Shown piece after piece: positions 23,923-33,159 of a DNA stretch of 64,000 bases (position 1 is its first letter; each line of letters starts with the position of its first letter). The notes below the pieces were generated by a model, which was not told the DNA's origin, ran no database searches, and worked only from the letters and a program-made list of their open reading frames with translations. This DNA comes from Sediminibacterium soli (GTDB taxonomy: Bacteria > Bacteroidota > Bacteroidia > Chitinophagales > Chitinophagaceae), in assembly GCF_009939225.1 (NCBI RefSeq), contig NZ_JAACJR010000003.1, positions 496,001 through 560,000 of the forward strand. The letters run 5' to 3'. Made by a program: the position numbers and the translations under genes.

Positions 23923-25062
23923 ATGACCCGTATGAGCGTGAAATCTTTGCTGGCAGCGACTTTCAGCCTTTGCATACTATTTTTTTCTAATGCGCTACAT
24001 GCGCAGCATGATACCACTGTACATGATACAGCGGCTGCTCAGGAAGCGCCTGCCCATGCCAGGGCAGAGGGCGGTTTTAATGTTACCGAAACCATCCTGG
24101 AGCATATCAAAGACGATCATAGCTGGCACCTGTGGGGGCACACTTCCCTGCCTTTGCCGGTAATATTGTATACCGATAAAGGACTGGAACTGTTCTCTTC
24201 AGCCAAGCTGGTCGATGAACACCATGAGCCGGTTGTTTATGCGGGCAACTACACGTACAAAACCGTGGAAGGCAAGGTTCGTGTGGTGAATGCAGATGGA
24301 ACCGTGAACGAGGAAGCCTCGAAGAAAGTATGGGATTTCTCCATCACCAAGAATGTGACCTCGCTGTTCATCACCGTGGCGCTGCTGCTGATCGTATTCC
24401 TGAGCGTTGCAAAAGCATACCGGAAAACCGGTGTGAAATCGGCGCCCAAAGGTCTGCAGTCACTGATGGAGCCCATCATCCTGTTCATAAGGGATGAGGT
24501 GGCCAAACCCAATATCGGTCACAGGTATGCCAGGTATACACCGTTCCTGCTCACCATTTTCTTCCTGATACTGGTGAACAATTTCCTTGGCCTGATCCCC
24601 TTTTTCCCGGGCGGCGCCAATGTGAGCGGTAATATCGCCTTTACCATGACGCTGGCGGTTTGCGTATTCATACTGGTGAACCTGAACGGCAACAAGAGTT
24701 ACTGGGAACATATTTTCTGGATGCCGGGCATGCACTGGAGCATGAAGCTGTTCCTGGCGCCTATTGAACTGATCGGTGTATTCACCAAGCCCATATCACT
24801 GATGATCCGGTTGTTCGCAAACATCACTGCCGGGCATATCCTGGTATTGAGCCTGATCTGCCTGATCTTTATTTTCAAAACGGTAGTTGCATCGGCCATC
24901 GCGGTTCCGTTCGCAGTGTTCATCAGCCTGATTGAACTGCTGGTGGCGTTTCTGCAGGCATACATCTTTACCATGCTGAGTGCCATGTATATCGGTATGG
25001 CAACGGAAGAGCACCATCACCATGGTGATCATGAACCGCATTACCACGAAACAGAAGACTAA
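23923..25062 (+). CDS. atpB: F0F1 ATP synthase subunit a, with N-terminal signal peptide
   Basis: The proton channel subunit of F0. At 379 residues it is about 100 longer than the E. coli protein. The extra part is an N-terminal signal peptide (SLLAATFSLCILFFSNALHAQ, residues about 8-28) and a soluble periplasmic stretch up to about residue 140. This is a Bacteroidota habit. The conserved core has five or more membrane helices and the key arginine segment KPISLMIRLFANITAGH. The C-terminus is a histidine-rich tail (EEHHHHGDHEPHYHETED). It is the first gene of atpB-E-F-H-A; a second ATG three codons in is also possible. Confidence 0.95.
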   Translation: MTRMSVKSLLAATFSLCILFFSNALHAQHDTTVHDTAAAQEAPAHARAEGGFNVTETILEHIKDDHSWHLWGHTSLPLPVILYTDKGLELFSSAKLVDEHHEPVVYAGNYTYKTVEGKVRVVNADGTVNEEASKKVWDFSITKNVTSLFITVALLLIVFLSVAKAYRKTGVKSAPKGLQSLMEPIILFIRDEVAKPNIGHRYARYTPFLLTIFFLILVNNFLGLIPFFPGGANVSGNIAFTMTLAVCVFILVNLNGNKSYWEHIFWMPGMHWSMKLFLAPIELIGVFTKPISLMIRLFANITAGHILVLSLICLIFIFKTVVASAIAVPFAVFISLIELLVAFLQAYIFTMLSAMYIGMATEEHHHHGDHEPHYHETED

Positions 25063-25083
25063 TTTTTTTTCAATAACAATTAA

Positions 25084-25308
<225 letters not shown>

Positions 25309-25417
25309 TTCATCAACCACACCAACCTTATTATACAGACCTGATGCACAGGGCGGAGGGTCTGTATGATTTTCAACATTGGTTTTTAAACACCAGATCG
25401 TATATAAACATAGTCGT

Positions 25418-25927
25418 ATGTTATTAGAAATAAATCCGCTTGTATTGCCTGATATCGGGCTTGTATTCTGGGCAACTGTTGCCTTTCTGATCCTGTTGAT
25501 CGTTCTTGGAAAATTTGCCTGGAAGCCGATCATGAATGCGATCAGGGAAAGAGAGCAGGGCATTGAAGATGCGCTGGCCCGGGCCGATAAAATGAAAGCC
25601 GAAATGGCCGCCATGCAGAACGAGAACGAGCAGCTGATGGCACAGGCACGCGAAGAACGCGCCACCATGATCAAGGAAGCCAAAGAACAGACTTTAAAAA
25701 TGATCAGCGACGCAAAAGACAAAGCCAAGGCTGAATACGACCGCATTGTTACAGAAGCTCAGGCTACCATTGCGCAGCAAACCAACGCAGCCCTTACCGA
25801 GGTGAAGAACCAGGTGGGTGGTCTGGTGATCGAGGTAAGCGAAAAAATCCTCCGCCGCGAACTCGCCAATAAGGCCGAGCAGGAGAAATACATTAATGAA
25901 TTAGCCGAAGGCGTGAAGCTTAATTAA
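25418..25927 (+). CDS. atpF: ATP synthase subunit b
   Basis: The peripheral stalk subunit, 169 residues. Start ATG 25418 (MLLEINPLVLPDIG) is chosen over an in-frame GTG 13 codons upstream, whose residues are not family-like. One N-terminal membrane helix (GLVFWATVAFLILLIVLGKFAW, about 11-32) is followed by a long charged helix with heptads to the end. The stop TAA overlaps the first bases of a family C repeat (25924-26016). Confidence 0.94.
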   Translation: MLLEINPLVLPDIGLVFWATVAFLILLIVLGKFAWKPIMNAIREREQGIEDALARADKMKAEMAAMQNENEQLMAQAREERATMIKEAKEQTLKMISDAKDKAKAEYDRIVTEAQATIAQQTNAALTEVKNQVGGLVIEVSEKILRRELANKAEQEKYINELAEGVKLN

Positions 25928-26016
25928 TTTGAAAAATGGAAGATTTGAAAATGTGTGAGTGCATTTTCCGATCTTCTTCCATTTTCAAATTGTCAAATCA
26001 CCACATTTTCAAATTA
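25924..26016. repeat. Family C (TTTGAAAAT) two-armed repeat inside the atp operon
   Basis: The left half reads AATTTGAAAAATGGAAGATT then TGAAAATGTG. The right half contains the inverted counterparts TCTTCCATTTTCAAA and CACATTTTCAAATTA. The two sets of arms pair with one base difference each. The repeat fills the whole gap between the atpF stop and the atpH start. Because the genes on both sides must be expressed together, the stem cannot be a full terminator. Confidence 0.7.
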
Positions 26017-26020
26017 AACT

Positions 26021-26584
26021 ATGCCCAATCCACGTTTAGCCAACCGCTACGCAAAGAGCCTGATCGACATTGCTGTTGAGAGAGCACAGCTTGAAGCGGC
26101 GTACGCTGATATGAAATACCTGGAAAATGTGTGCAGGGCCAGCCGCGATTTCAGGAACCTGCTGAAAAGCCCTGTGATCAAGGCCGATCAGAAAGGCAAG
26201 ATCATCGACGCTGTTATCAATGGCAATGTGAGCGCGCTCACAACGGCATTTATTTCGCTGCTGGTGAAAAAAGGCCGCGAATCAGAACTCCTGGAAATAG
26301 CCAATGCTTTTGTTGACCAGTACAATGTGCTGAAAGGCATTCATAAAGTAAAGCTGACCACCGCCGCGCCCATGAGCGAGGAGCTGAAAAAGAATATTGA
26401 AACCAAGATCCGTTCTGAACGCGGTCTGGATAAGATTGAACTGGAAACTGCGGTTGATGAAAAACTCATCGGAGGTTTTGTTCTTGAATTTGATGATAAC
26501 CTGGTTGATGCAAGCATCCAGCGCGATCTCAAAGACATCAGGAAGCAGTTCTCACAAAACCTGTATGTGCACAGCATACATTAA
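26021..26584 (+). CDS. atpH: ATP synthase subunit delta
   Basis: The 187-residue stalk protein linking the top of F1 to subunit b. The N-terminal helical domain is RLANRYAKSLIDIAVERAQLE, with the typical A-x-x-YAKSL motif. The C-terminal part has KVKLTTAAPMSEELKKNIETKI and the conserved IGGFVLEFDDNLVDASIQRDLKDIRKQF. The ATG lies four bases after the family C repeat. atpA follows after 36 bases. Confidence 0.95.
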   Translation: MPNPRLANRYAKSLIDIAVERAQLEAAYADMKYLENVCRASRDFRNLLKSPVIKADQKGKIIDAVINGNVSALTTAFISLLVKKGRESELLEIANAFVDQYNVLKGIHKVKLTTAAPMSEELKKNIETKIRSERGLDKIELETAVDEKLIGGFVLEFDDNLVDASIQRDLKDIRKQFSQNLYVHSIH

Positions 26585-26620
26585 TCAAATACGTTAACAA
26601 CAATTAAAAGCATATAGATC

Positions 26621-28198
26621 ATGGCAGACATTAAACCCGATGAAATATCAGCGATACTGAGGCAGCAACTCAGCAACTTCAATGTATCGGCCGATTTGGA
26701 AGAAGTGGGCACAGTACTGCAGGTGGGTGATGGCATCGCCCGCGTGTACGGTCTGAACGGTGTATTGAGCGGTGAGCTGGTAGAATTTGCAAACGGCGTA
26801 AAAGCGATCGCGTTGAACCTGGAAGAAGACAACGTGGGTGTGGTACTGATGGGTGAGAGCGAGGAGATCAAAGAAGGTGATAGAGTAAAAAGGACCGGCC
26901 AGATCGCTTCCATCAAAGTGGGCGAAGGTGTTGTGGGCCGTGTGATCAATACACTGGGTCATCCTATCGACGGCAAAGGTCCGTTGACCGGCGAGCTGTA
27001 TGAAATGCCGCTGGAGCGTAAAGCGCCCGGTGTTATCTACCGCGAACCCGTAAAAGAACCGCTGCAAACCGGTATTAAGGCCATCGATGCCATGATCCCT
27101 ATCGGCCGCGGCCAGCGTGAGCTGGTGATCGGTGACCGCCAGACCGGTAAAACCGCTATCTGTATCGACACCATCATCAACCAGAAAGAATTTTACGATG
27201 CAGGCAAGCCGGTGTATTGTATCTATGTTGCCGTAGGTCAGAAAGCATCCACAGTTGCCGGTGTGATGAAGACGCTGGCAGATAACGGCGCCATGGCTTA
27301 TACCACCATCGTAAGCGCATCTGCTTCTGATCCTGCTCCGCTTCAGTTCTACGCGCCTTTTGCGGGTGCTGCCATCGGTGAATATTTCCGCGATACCGGA
27401 CGCCCTGCACTGATCATCTACGATGACCTGTCAAAACAGGCGGTGGCCTACCGTGAGGTTTCCCTGCTGCTGAGAAGACCTCCCGGTCGTGAAGCGTATC
27501 CCGGCGACGTATTCTACCTGCACAGCCGTTTGCTCGAAAGGGCGGCGAAAGTCATCAGCAACGATGAGGTGGCTAAAAACATGAACGATCTTCCCGCTTC
27601 CATCAAACACCTGGTAAAAGGCGGTGGTTCGCTGACGGCGCTGCCGATCATCGAAACTCAGGCGGGTGATGTTTCGGCCTATATCCCTACCAACGTGATC
27701 TCGATCACCGATGGACAGATCTTCCTCGAAGGTAACCTGTTCAACGCCGGTATCCGTCCTGCGATCAACGTGGGTATCTCGGTAAGCCGTGTGGGTGGTA
27801 ACGCACAGATCAAGTCGATGAAGAAAGTGGCCGGTACGCTGAAACTCGACCAGGCGCTTTACCGCGAGCTGGAAGCGTTCTCTAAATTCGGTGGCGACCT
27901 CGATGCCGCAACGAAGAACGTGATCGATAAAGGCGCGCGTAACGTGGAGATCCTGAAACAACCCCAGTTCTCACCATTCTCTGTGGAAAAACAGGTGGCG
28001 ATCATCTACCTCGGTACACAGGGTCTGCTGAAAGAAGTGGCTGTGAAAAAAGTGAAGGAATTTGAAGGCCATTTCTTAACCGAGATGGAGAACAAACTGC
28101 CCGATGTACTCGCCGAGTTCAAAAAAGGCCAGTTAAACGACGAAAGCCTGAACAAGATGGTAACCCTGGCAAAAAGTCTGGTGCCACAGTACAAATAA
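26621..28198 (+). CDS. atpA: ATP synthase subunit alpha
   Basis: The non-catalytic nucleotide-binding subunit of F1. Its 525 residues are full length. The P-loop is GDRQTGKTA (about residues 170-178), and the alpha-type segments [53 protein letters not shown] and the arginine-finger region [11 protein letters not shown] are present. An intrinsic terminator follows 20 bases after the stop. The gamma gene atpG, which usually comes next in Bacteroidota, is not there, and neither are atpD and atpC. Confidence 0.97.
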   Translation: MADIKPDEISAILRQQLSNFNVSADLEEVGTVLQVGDGIARVYGLNGVLSGELVEFANGVKAIALNLEEDNVGVVLMGESEEIKEGDRVKRTGQIASIKVGEGVVGRVINTLGHPIDGKGPLTGELYEMPLERKAPGVIYREPVKEPLQTGIKAIDAMIPIGRGQRELVIGDRQTGKTAICIDTIINQKEFYDAGKPVYCIYVAVGQKASTVAGVMKTLADNGAMAYTTIVSASASDPAPLQFYAPFAGAAIGEYFRDTGRPALIIYDDLSKQAVAYREVSLLLRRPPGREAYPGDVFYLHSRLLERAAKVISNDEVAKNMNDLPASIKHLVKGGGSLTALPIIETQAGDVSAYIPTNVISITDGQIFLEGNLFNAGIRPAINVGISVSRVGGNAQIKSMKKVAGTLKLDQALYRELEAFSKFGGDLDAATKNVIDKGARNVEILKQPQFSPFSVEKQVAIIYLGTQGLLKEVAVKKVKEFEGHFLTEMENKLPDVLAEFKKGQLNDESLNKMVTLAKSLVPQYK

Positions 28199-28218
28199 GT
28201 CGACCGCAACCAATGATA

Positions 28219-28246
28219 GAACCCCCGGGAATCCCCCGGGGTTTTT
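28219..28246 (+). terminator. Intrinsic terminator of the atpBEFHA operon
   Basis: AACCCC-c-GGG, loop AATC, CCC-c-GGGGTT, then a run of T: a ten-pair stem with one C-C mismatch. It closes the operon directly after atpA. Confidence 0.85.
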
Positions 28247-28338
28247 TAGTGCCCATATCATCCGGTAGTTTATAAAATATTGATAATTAGTAACTTGAGG
28301 GGTGTGATGTAATACCCGAAAAATGTTTTAAATAATAA

Positions 28339-28370
28339 TTTGATTTATAAAATAAACTATTCTATGTTTG
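28339..28370 (+). promoter_or_regulatory. Promoter of the TonB-dependent receptor gene
   Basis: TTTG (28339-28342), exactly 20 bases, then TATGTTTG (28363-28370). Both boxes and the spacing match the Bacteroidota consensus and the rplS promoter. It lies 20 bases before ATG 28391 and rules out the longer in-frame start at 28340. Confidence 0.75.
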
Positions 28371-28390
28371 TTCTGTCAATCAAAACAACC

Positions 28391-30595
28391 ATGAAAGAGT
28401 TCACCATCCTGCTGCTCGCCGTTTTATCAACCATACTGGGAAATGCCCAGGTGCGTATTACCGGAACGGTAAAAGACACCAGGGGACATATCATCATTGG
28501 CGCAAGTGTTTCCGTAAAAGATTCCTACGATGGCGGTGTATCGGATTCCACCGGGCGGTTCTCTTTTAAGACCACCGAAAAAGGACAACAGGTAATCGTT
28601 GCAGCCAATGTGGGGTATAAAACCGTGGAAATACCCGTAACCATCGGTGCCGATTCGGTTTCTGTGGCTTTTTCCCTCAAAGAAGAGATCAGCGAGCTGA
28701 AAGCGGTTACCGTTACCGCGGGCAGTTTTGAAGCGGGCGATCGTAAAAAAGCGGCCACCGTTCTCTCTTCGCTTGATGTGTATACCACGGGCGGGGCTAA
28801 CGCCGATATCACGGCCGTTGTAAAAACATTGCCCGGCGCACAGCAGGTAGGTGAGCAGGAAGGACTGTTTGTTCGCGGCGGCGCGGGGTATGAAGCCAAG
28901 CAGTTCATAGACGGCACACTGGTAAACAACCCGTTCTCTGCCAGCGTTCCGGATATCGCTTCGCGCGGAAGGTTTGCGCCTTCGCTTTTCAAAGGAACCA
29001 TTTTCAGCACGGGCGGTTACTCTGCCCTGTATGGCCAGGCGCTTTCTTCCGCCCTGATTATGGAAAGCATCGACCTGCCTGAGCGGTCGGAAATCACTGC
29101 ATCCATTTCTTCGGTGTTCCTGGGCCTGGGTATGCAACAGCTGTCAAAAGATAAAAAAGCTTCCTGGGGAGGCAACTACGGATATACCAACCTGCTGCCT
29201 TATTTCTCTATCGTAAAACAGAAACCCGATTATTTCGCCATGCCGCAGTTCCACAGCGCCGACGCGAATTTCAGGATCAAAACAAAAAGCGGTATCGTGA
29301 AATATTATACCACTTTCTCCAATATGGATCTGGGCCTGCGCAGACCGAATATCGATGACCCCACCCTGAAAAACGCATTCGGCCTGAACAACAGCAACTG
29401 GTATAACAACCTCAGCTGGCGCGAGAGCCTTGGCAGGGGATGGAAAATGAATATGGGTATCGGTTTCAGCACCGACCGCAACGGCATTACGCAGCAGATA
29501 CAGGATGCTTCCGACAAAACCGTGGTTACGGGACTGAACTGGATCGACAGCGCCAATTTCAGACTGTATACCCAATCCGATCTTTCACAGGTGAAACTGG
29601 TGCTCGACAAACGCATCAGCGGTATCAGCGTAATTCGTTTTGGCGGCGAGTACCAGTATTTCTACAGCAAAAGCCGCTACAACGGTTACCAGACGCTGCT
29701 GGTGGATCATTTCAAATCATTGTTTGCCGAGGCCGATCTGTATATCACCAATGACCTGGCAGCCAAGGCCGGTGTGCGTTTCGAGCACTCCTCGCTGATC
29801 AATAAAATGAATATGGCACCGAGGATTTCGCTGGCCTATAAGACGGGCAACGGCGGACAGATGAGCATCGCTTACGGCGGGTTTTACCAGAAACCCGAGA
29901 ACAGTTACCTCTACGCAACCAGGAATTTTGGGTATACAAAAGCGACCCATTATATCGTTAACTATATTAAGAATACAGCGCTGCAGACTTTCCGGGCAGA
30001 AGTGTTCTATAAAAAATACAACAACCTGGTAAAGACCTATCCTGCGTACAACAACGATGGCAGCGGCGATGCAAAAGGATTCGAACTTTTCTGGAGAGAC
30101 AAGAAGACCATCAAAGGACTTGATTACTGGCTAAGCTATTCCTGGCTCGATACCAGACGAAATTTCCTTAACTACCCGCAGTCATTGCAGCCGACTTTTG
30201 CCGCCAACCATACGGCATCGCTGGTAGTGAAAAAGTTTTACCCTAAGATCAATACCGGTTTCAATTTCACCTATTCTTTTGCAACCGGCAGACCTTACTA
30301 CAACATGCGTCTGAACGCGGGTAAATACGAGATCGCAGACCAGGGAAAGACCATCAATTACAATAACCTCGGATTCAGCTTTAACTATCTCACCTCGCTT
30401 GGTAAAGCCTATGCGGTGCTGGTGGGATCGGTAACCAATGTGTTTAACAGCAAACAGGTTTTCGGGTATAACTATTCGCACGACGGCACCCGCAAAGACG
30501 CCATCACACCACCTGCGCCGCAGTTCTTCTTTCTCGGCGTATTCCTCAGCTGGGGCGTAGACAGAAGACAGGACGCGATTAATAACAATCTGTAG
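28391..30595 (+). CDS. TonB-dependent outer membrane receptor with carboxypeptidase-like domain
   Basis: A 734-residue outer membrane beta-barrel that imports a substrate with TonB energy. The signal peptide is MKEFTILLLAVLSTILGNAQ. Residues 21-105 form a carboxypeptidase-regulatory-like (DUF4480/CarbopepD_reg_2) domain (RITGTVKDTRGHIIIGASVSV, STGRFSF). The plug follows (LKAVTVTAGSF, ADITAVVKTLPGAQQVGEQEGLFVRGG), then the barrel. No SusD partner is adjacent, which argues against a glycan-uptake pair; the substrate is unknown. Its own promoter (28339-28370) fixes the start. Confidence 0.92.
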   Translation: MKEFTILLLAVLSTILGNAQVRITGTVKDTRGHIIIGASVSVKDSYDGGVSDSTGRFSFKTTEKGQQVIVAANVGYKTVEIPVTIGADSVSVAFSLKEEISELKAVTVTAGSFEAGDRKKAATVLSSLDVYTTGGANADITAVVKTLPGAQQVGEQEGLFVRGGAGYEAKQFIDGTLVNNPFSASVPDIASRGRFAPSLFKGTIFSTGGYSALYGQALSSALIMESIDLPERSEITASISSVFLGLGMQQLSKDKKASWGGNYGYTNLLPYFSIVKQKPDYFAMPQFHSADANFRIKTKSGIVKYYTTFSNMDLGLRRPNIDDPTLKNAFGLNNSNWYNNLSWRESLGRGWKMNMGIGFSTDRNGITQQIQDASDKTVVTGLNWIDSANFRLYTQSDLSQVKLVLDKRISGISVIRFGGEYQYFYSKSRYNGYQTLLVDHFKSLFAEADLYITNDLAAKAGVRFEHSSLINKMNMAPRISLAYKTGNGGQMSIAYGGFYQKPENSYLYATRNFGYTKATHYIVNYIKNTALQTFRAEVFYKKYNNLVKTYPAYNNDGSGDAKGFELFWRDKKTIKGLDYWLSYSWLDTRRNFLNYPQSLQPTFAANHTASLVVKKFYPKINTGFNFTYSFATGRPYYNMRLNAGKYEIADQGKTINYNNLGFSFNYLTSLGKAYAVLVGSVTNVFNSKQVFGYNYSHDGTRKDAITPPAPQFFFLGVFLSWGVDRRQDAINNNL

Positions 30596-30711
30596 AACAG
30601 AAGAACAAGGAACGGAAGAACAAGGAGCAAGGAACAGGGGAACAAGGAACAGGGGAGCAAGGAATAAAGAACAGAGGAACAAGGAACAGACGAATAACGA
30701 ATGAGGGAGAA
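30596..30711. repeat. GGAACAA/GGAACAG degenerate repeat (family D)
   Basis: About fifteen units of 7-8 bases, such as GGAACAA, GGAACAG, GGGAACAA and GGGAGCAA, follow the TonB receptor stop directly. The unit alternates 7 + 8 as in family A. Only one strand sense is present, so no large hairpin is formed. Confidence 0.75.
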
Positions 30712-30754
30712 GAGGCAGGGGCGGATATAGGGGGAAGGATGCGGGTAAATAGTC

Positions 30755-30800
30755 ATCCGCAAATCCATAATCCACAAATCCGGAATCCACACATTCATAA
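30755..30800. repeat. Family A repeat arm
   Basis: Units AAATCCATAATCCAC, AAATCCGGAATCCAC and CATTCATAACC stand 20 bases before the 2TM gene. This is the same AATCC repeat as at 9970-10117, one-armed. Confidence 0.6.
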
Positions 30801-30818
30801 CCAACCAAACATCCTTTT

Positions 30819-31118
30819 ATGAACAACAACCAACACCGCGACGAAGAACTCTGGCAGATGGCCAGGGCGCGCGTCGGATTCAGATGGAGTCTTGCCTGTT
30901 ATGTGATCGTTAACGCCATGCTGGTGGTCATCTGGTTTTTCAGTTCGGGCGCCGGAAGCTATTTCTGGCCTGTGTGGCCGATGATGGGCTGGGGCCTGGG
31001 ACTGGCCTTCCAGTATTTTCATGCCTACCATGGAACCAAATTCAGCAGCGCGGTAAGCGAGTACGAAAAACTCAGGGAGCGGGAATACAGAAAGAACCCC
31101 GAGCAGACAAACAAATAA
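30819..31118 (+). CDS. 2TM domain-containing protein
   Basis: 99 residues with two close membrane helices (LACYVIVNAMLVVIWFF, about 26-42, and FWPVWPMMGWGLGLAFQYFHAY, about 49-70), a short charged N-terminus and a basic C-terminal tail (EYEKLREREYRKN). This is the 2TM domain family, found alone or fused to histidine kinases in Bacteroidota. Function unknown. The gene stands alone between a repeat array and a secreted-protein gene. Confidence 0.75.
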   Translation: MNNNQHRDEELWQMARARVGFRWSLACYVIVNAMLVVIWFFSSGAGSYFWPVWPMMGWGLGLAFQYFHAYHGTKFSSAVSEYEKLREREYRKNPEQTNK

Positions 31119-31186
31119 ATAATAGCGGATCGCCGATCCTGGTTTACGAACCTCCGCAAGCAATTAAACCAACAAACGCATAAAAC

Positions 31187-31816
31187 ATGAAACACTTATT
31201 CGTTATCCTCAGCATCCTGTTTACCGGTATGGCTGCAGCACAGTCGAAATATGAAGCCGGTATACAGAAAGGATTTGAACAAATGAAAACGGCAAAGACC
31301 GCCGAAGACATGACCGCTGCATCTGCCCTGTTTGAAAGAATCGGCGACGCGGAAAAAGACAAATGGCTTCCTTACTATTATGCCTCTTATGCCAATTATA
31401 TTTCGGGTTGGATGAATCCCAAGGCAGACAAAGACAAGGTTGCCGAAAAAAGCAAGGACCTGCTCGGTAAGGCCGAAGCCCTCGAAACCAATAATTCGGA
31501 ATTGCATTGCCTGCGGCAGATGATCGCCATACAGCAGCTGACGGTGGATCCAATGAGCAGGTACCAGACCTATGGTGCGGAAGCGGAAAAAGCATTACAG
31601 AACGCCGCCAAGGCCGATCCGAACAATCCCAGGATCTATTACCTGCGCGGCCAGACCCTGATGAATACGCCTGAGGCGTTCGGGGGAGGCAAAGCCGCTG
31701 CCAAAAAACAGTTCGAGAAGTCGCTGGAACTGTTTAAAACTTTTCAGCCTGCATCGGCACTGCATCCCAACTGGGGTAAGGAAGATGCCGAGAAATCGCT
31801 GACTGCCTGTCAGTAA
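31187..31816 (+). CDS. Secreted TPR-like helical protein, function unknown
   Basis: 209 residues with a clean signal peptide (MKHLFVILSILFTGMAAAQ). The mature part is helical with tetratricopeptide-like spacing: AASALFERIGDAEKDKWLPYYYASYANY, KDLLGKAEALETNNSELHCL, AEKALQNAAKADPNNPRIYYLRGQTLMNTP and KKQFEKSLELFKTFQPASALHPNWGKEDAEKSL carry the A-x-P/N and L-x-G-x landmarks. It is periplasmic or exported. I know similar proteins across Bacteroidota but no function. A strong terminator (31833-31868) closes it. Confidence 0.75.
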   Translation: MKHLFVILSILFTGMAAAQSKYEAGIQKGFEQMKTAKTAEDMTAASALFERIGDAEKDKWLPYYYASYANYISGWMNPKADKDKVAEKSKDLLGKAEALETNNSELHCLRQMIAIQQLTVDPMSRYQTYGAEAEKALQNAAKADPNNPRIYYLRGQTLMNTPEAFGGGKAAAKKQFEKSLELFKTFQPASALHPNWGKEDAEKSLTACQ

Positions 31817-31832
31817 TATGTGCATCCAACAG

Positions 31833-31868
31833 AGCAGTGGTTACCCGGCCACTGCTATTTTTGTTTTA
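31833..31868 (+). terminator. Intrinsic terminator after the TPR-like gene
   Basis: A perfect 8-bp stem AGCAGTGG / CCACTGCT with an 8-base loop, followed by ATTTTTGTTTT. It lies 16 bases after the stop and separates this gene from the membrane-protein operon. Confidence 0.85.
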
Positions 31869-31883
31869 CTTAACTTTCCTCTC

Positions 31884-32489
31884 ATGCACACAGAAGAAAA
31901 GGAGTTCTCGCCTCAGCAGAGCCTCGATCTGATCAGGTCGATGATCTCCCATACCAGGGGGGCGGTGGTGAACAACAGTTTCTATTTCCTGTTATGGGGC
32001 TGGCTGGTATTCGGATGTTCGGTGGGGCAGTACCTGCTGAAGACCTATACGGCGTATCCGTTCCATTATATGGTATGGTGGCTGATGCCTGTTGGCGGCC
32101 TGATCTCGGCGGTTTACGGATCACGGCAATCCAAAAAAACAAGGGTCCGTTCCTTTGTAGGCGATGCGATCTCCTATCTCTGGATAGCGATCGCATTGGC
32201 ATTTATTGTGTTGCTGCTGGTAAACATCATGCGCGAAAAAGGCTGGCAGGTGGCTTTCACCTACTATATCCTGATGTATGCGATCGGCACATTTGTTACG
32301 GGCAAACTGATCGAATTCAAACCGCTGGTGATCGGCGGACTCATCAATTTTGTACTTGCGGTGGTTTCCGTGAAATTTGCCTACGACGAACAGCTGCTGA
32401 TAGGCGCCGTTGCCATACTGGTCAGCTATATCATTCCCGGCTACCTGCTGCGCAGCAAAGCCAGGAGACAAAACCAAACGCATGGCTGA
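31884..32489 (+). CDS. Membrane protein, first of a paralogous pair (function unknown)
   Basis: 201 residues. Start ATG 31884 (MHTEEKEFSPQQSLDLI) lies just beyond the upstream terminator, which excludes the longer in-frame start at 31818. A conserved soluble N-terminus (SPQQSLDLIRSMISHTRGAVVNNSFYFLLWG) is followed by five or six membrane helices and a basic end (LLRSKARRQNQTHG). The next gene encodes a diverged copy of the same plan. The stop overlaps the ATG of that gene by eight bases, so translation is probably coupled. The third gene is a winged-helix regulator. No enzyme motif is visible. Confidence 0.75.
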   Translation: MHTEEKEFSPQQSLDLIRSMISHTRGAVVNNSFYFLLWGWLVFGCSVGQYLLKTYTAYPFHYMVWWLMPVGGLISAVYGSRQSKKTRVRSFVGDAISYLWIAIALAFIVLLLVNIMREKGWQVAFTYYILMYAIGTFVTGKLIEFKPLVIGGLINFVLAVVSVKFAYDEQLLIGAVAILVSYIIPGYLLRSKARRQNQTHG

Positions 32490-33159
32490 AGAAAAACAAA
32501 TGACCGAGCAGGAAAGCCTGCAACTGATCACGGAAATGATCAATAAAGCCAAGGGGCATTACCAGGAAAGCGGTACCGGGCCTATTTTATGGGGAACGGT
32601 AGTGGGTATTGCCGGGCTGGTGAGCTTTGCCGAGCATTACTGGCATTTCAGTATCGGGTTTGATATCTGGTGGATCGTATTCCTTGCGTTTATTCCGCAG
32701 ATCGTTATCTCGGTGCGCGAGGGCAAACAGAAAAAAACAGTGGCTTACCAGGAGGCCTACCTGAATACCATCTGGCTTGTTTTTGGTATCAGCATCTTCA
32801 TGCTTACTTTTTACTTCAACGTTATTCCCGGCGCCAGCGAAAGACTGATGGCAGGCGATAACCAGCAGGTATGGATCAAAAACACGGCAACAGGCGAGCT
32901 AAAACAATCCAGACCTTTTATACTTAGCGCACAGTCCCTGCTGCTGTTGCTGTACGCCATGCCCACACTGGCCACCGGTATTGCACAACGCTTCAAACCC
33001 ATGGTCATCGCGGGTATTGTATGCTACGGCATGTTCATCCTCTCCTGTTTCCTGAGTTCCACCTGGGACCTGCTGTTAAACGGTGTTGCCGGCATCCTTA
33101 ACTGGCTGATACCGGGATTGATCCTTCGTGCCCGGTATTTAAAAGGAAAGAGCTGCTGA
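32482..33159 (+). CDS. Membrane protein, second of the paralogous pair (function unknown)
   Basis: 225 residues with the same N-terminal pattern as its neighbour (MTEQESLQLITEMINKAKGHYQESGTGPILWG) and a similar set of membrane helices (IWWIVFLAFIPQIVI, TIWLVFGISIFMLTFYF, LLLLLYAMPTLATGIA, VIAGIVCYGMFILSCFL, LLLNGVAGILNWLIPGLIL). It differs by a polar insert between helices (NVIPGASERLMAGDNQQVWIKN). I start it at ATG 32482. Its TGA shares bases with the next ATG (TGATG), so all three genes are tightly coupled. Confidence 0.75.
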   Translation: MAEEKQMTEQESLQLITEMINKAKGHYQESGTGPILWGTVVGIAGLVSFAEHYWHFSIGFDIWWIVFLAFIPQIVISVREGKQKKTVAYQEAYLNTIWLVFGISIFMLTFYFNVIPGASERLMAGDNQQVWIKNTATGELKQSRPFILSAQSLLLLLYAMPTLATGIAQRFKPMVIAGIVCYGMFILSCFLSSTWDLLLNGVAGILNWLIPGLILRARYLKGKSC

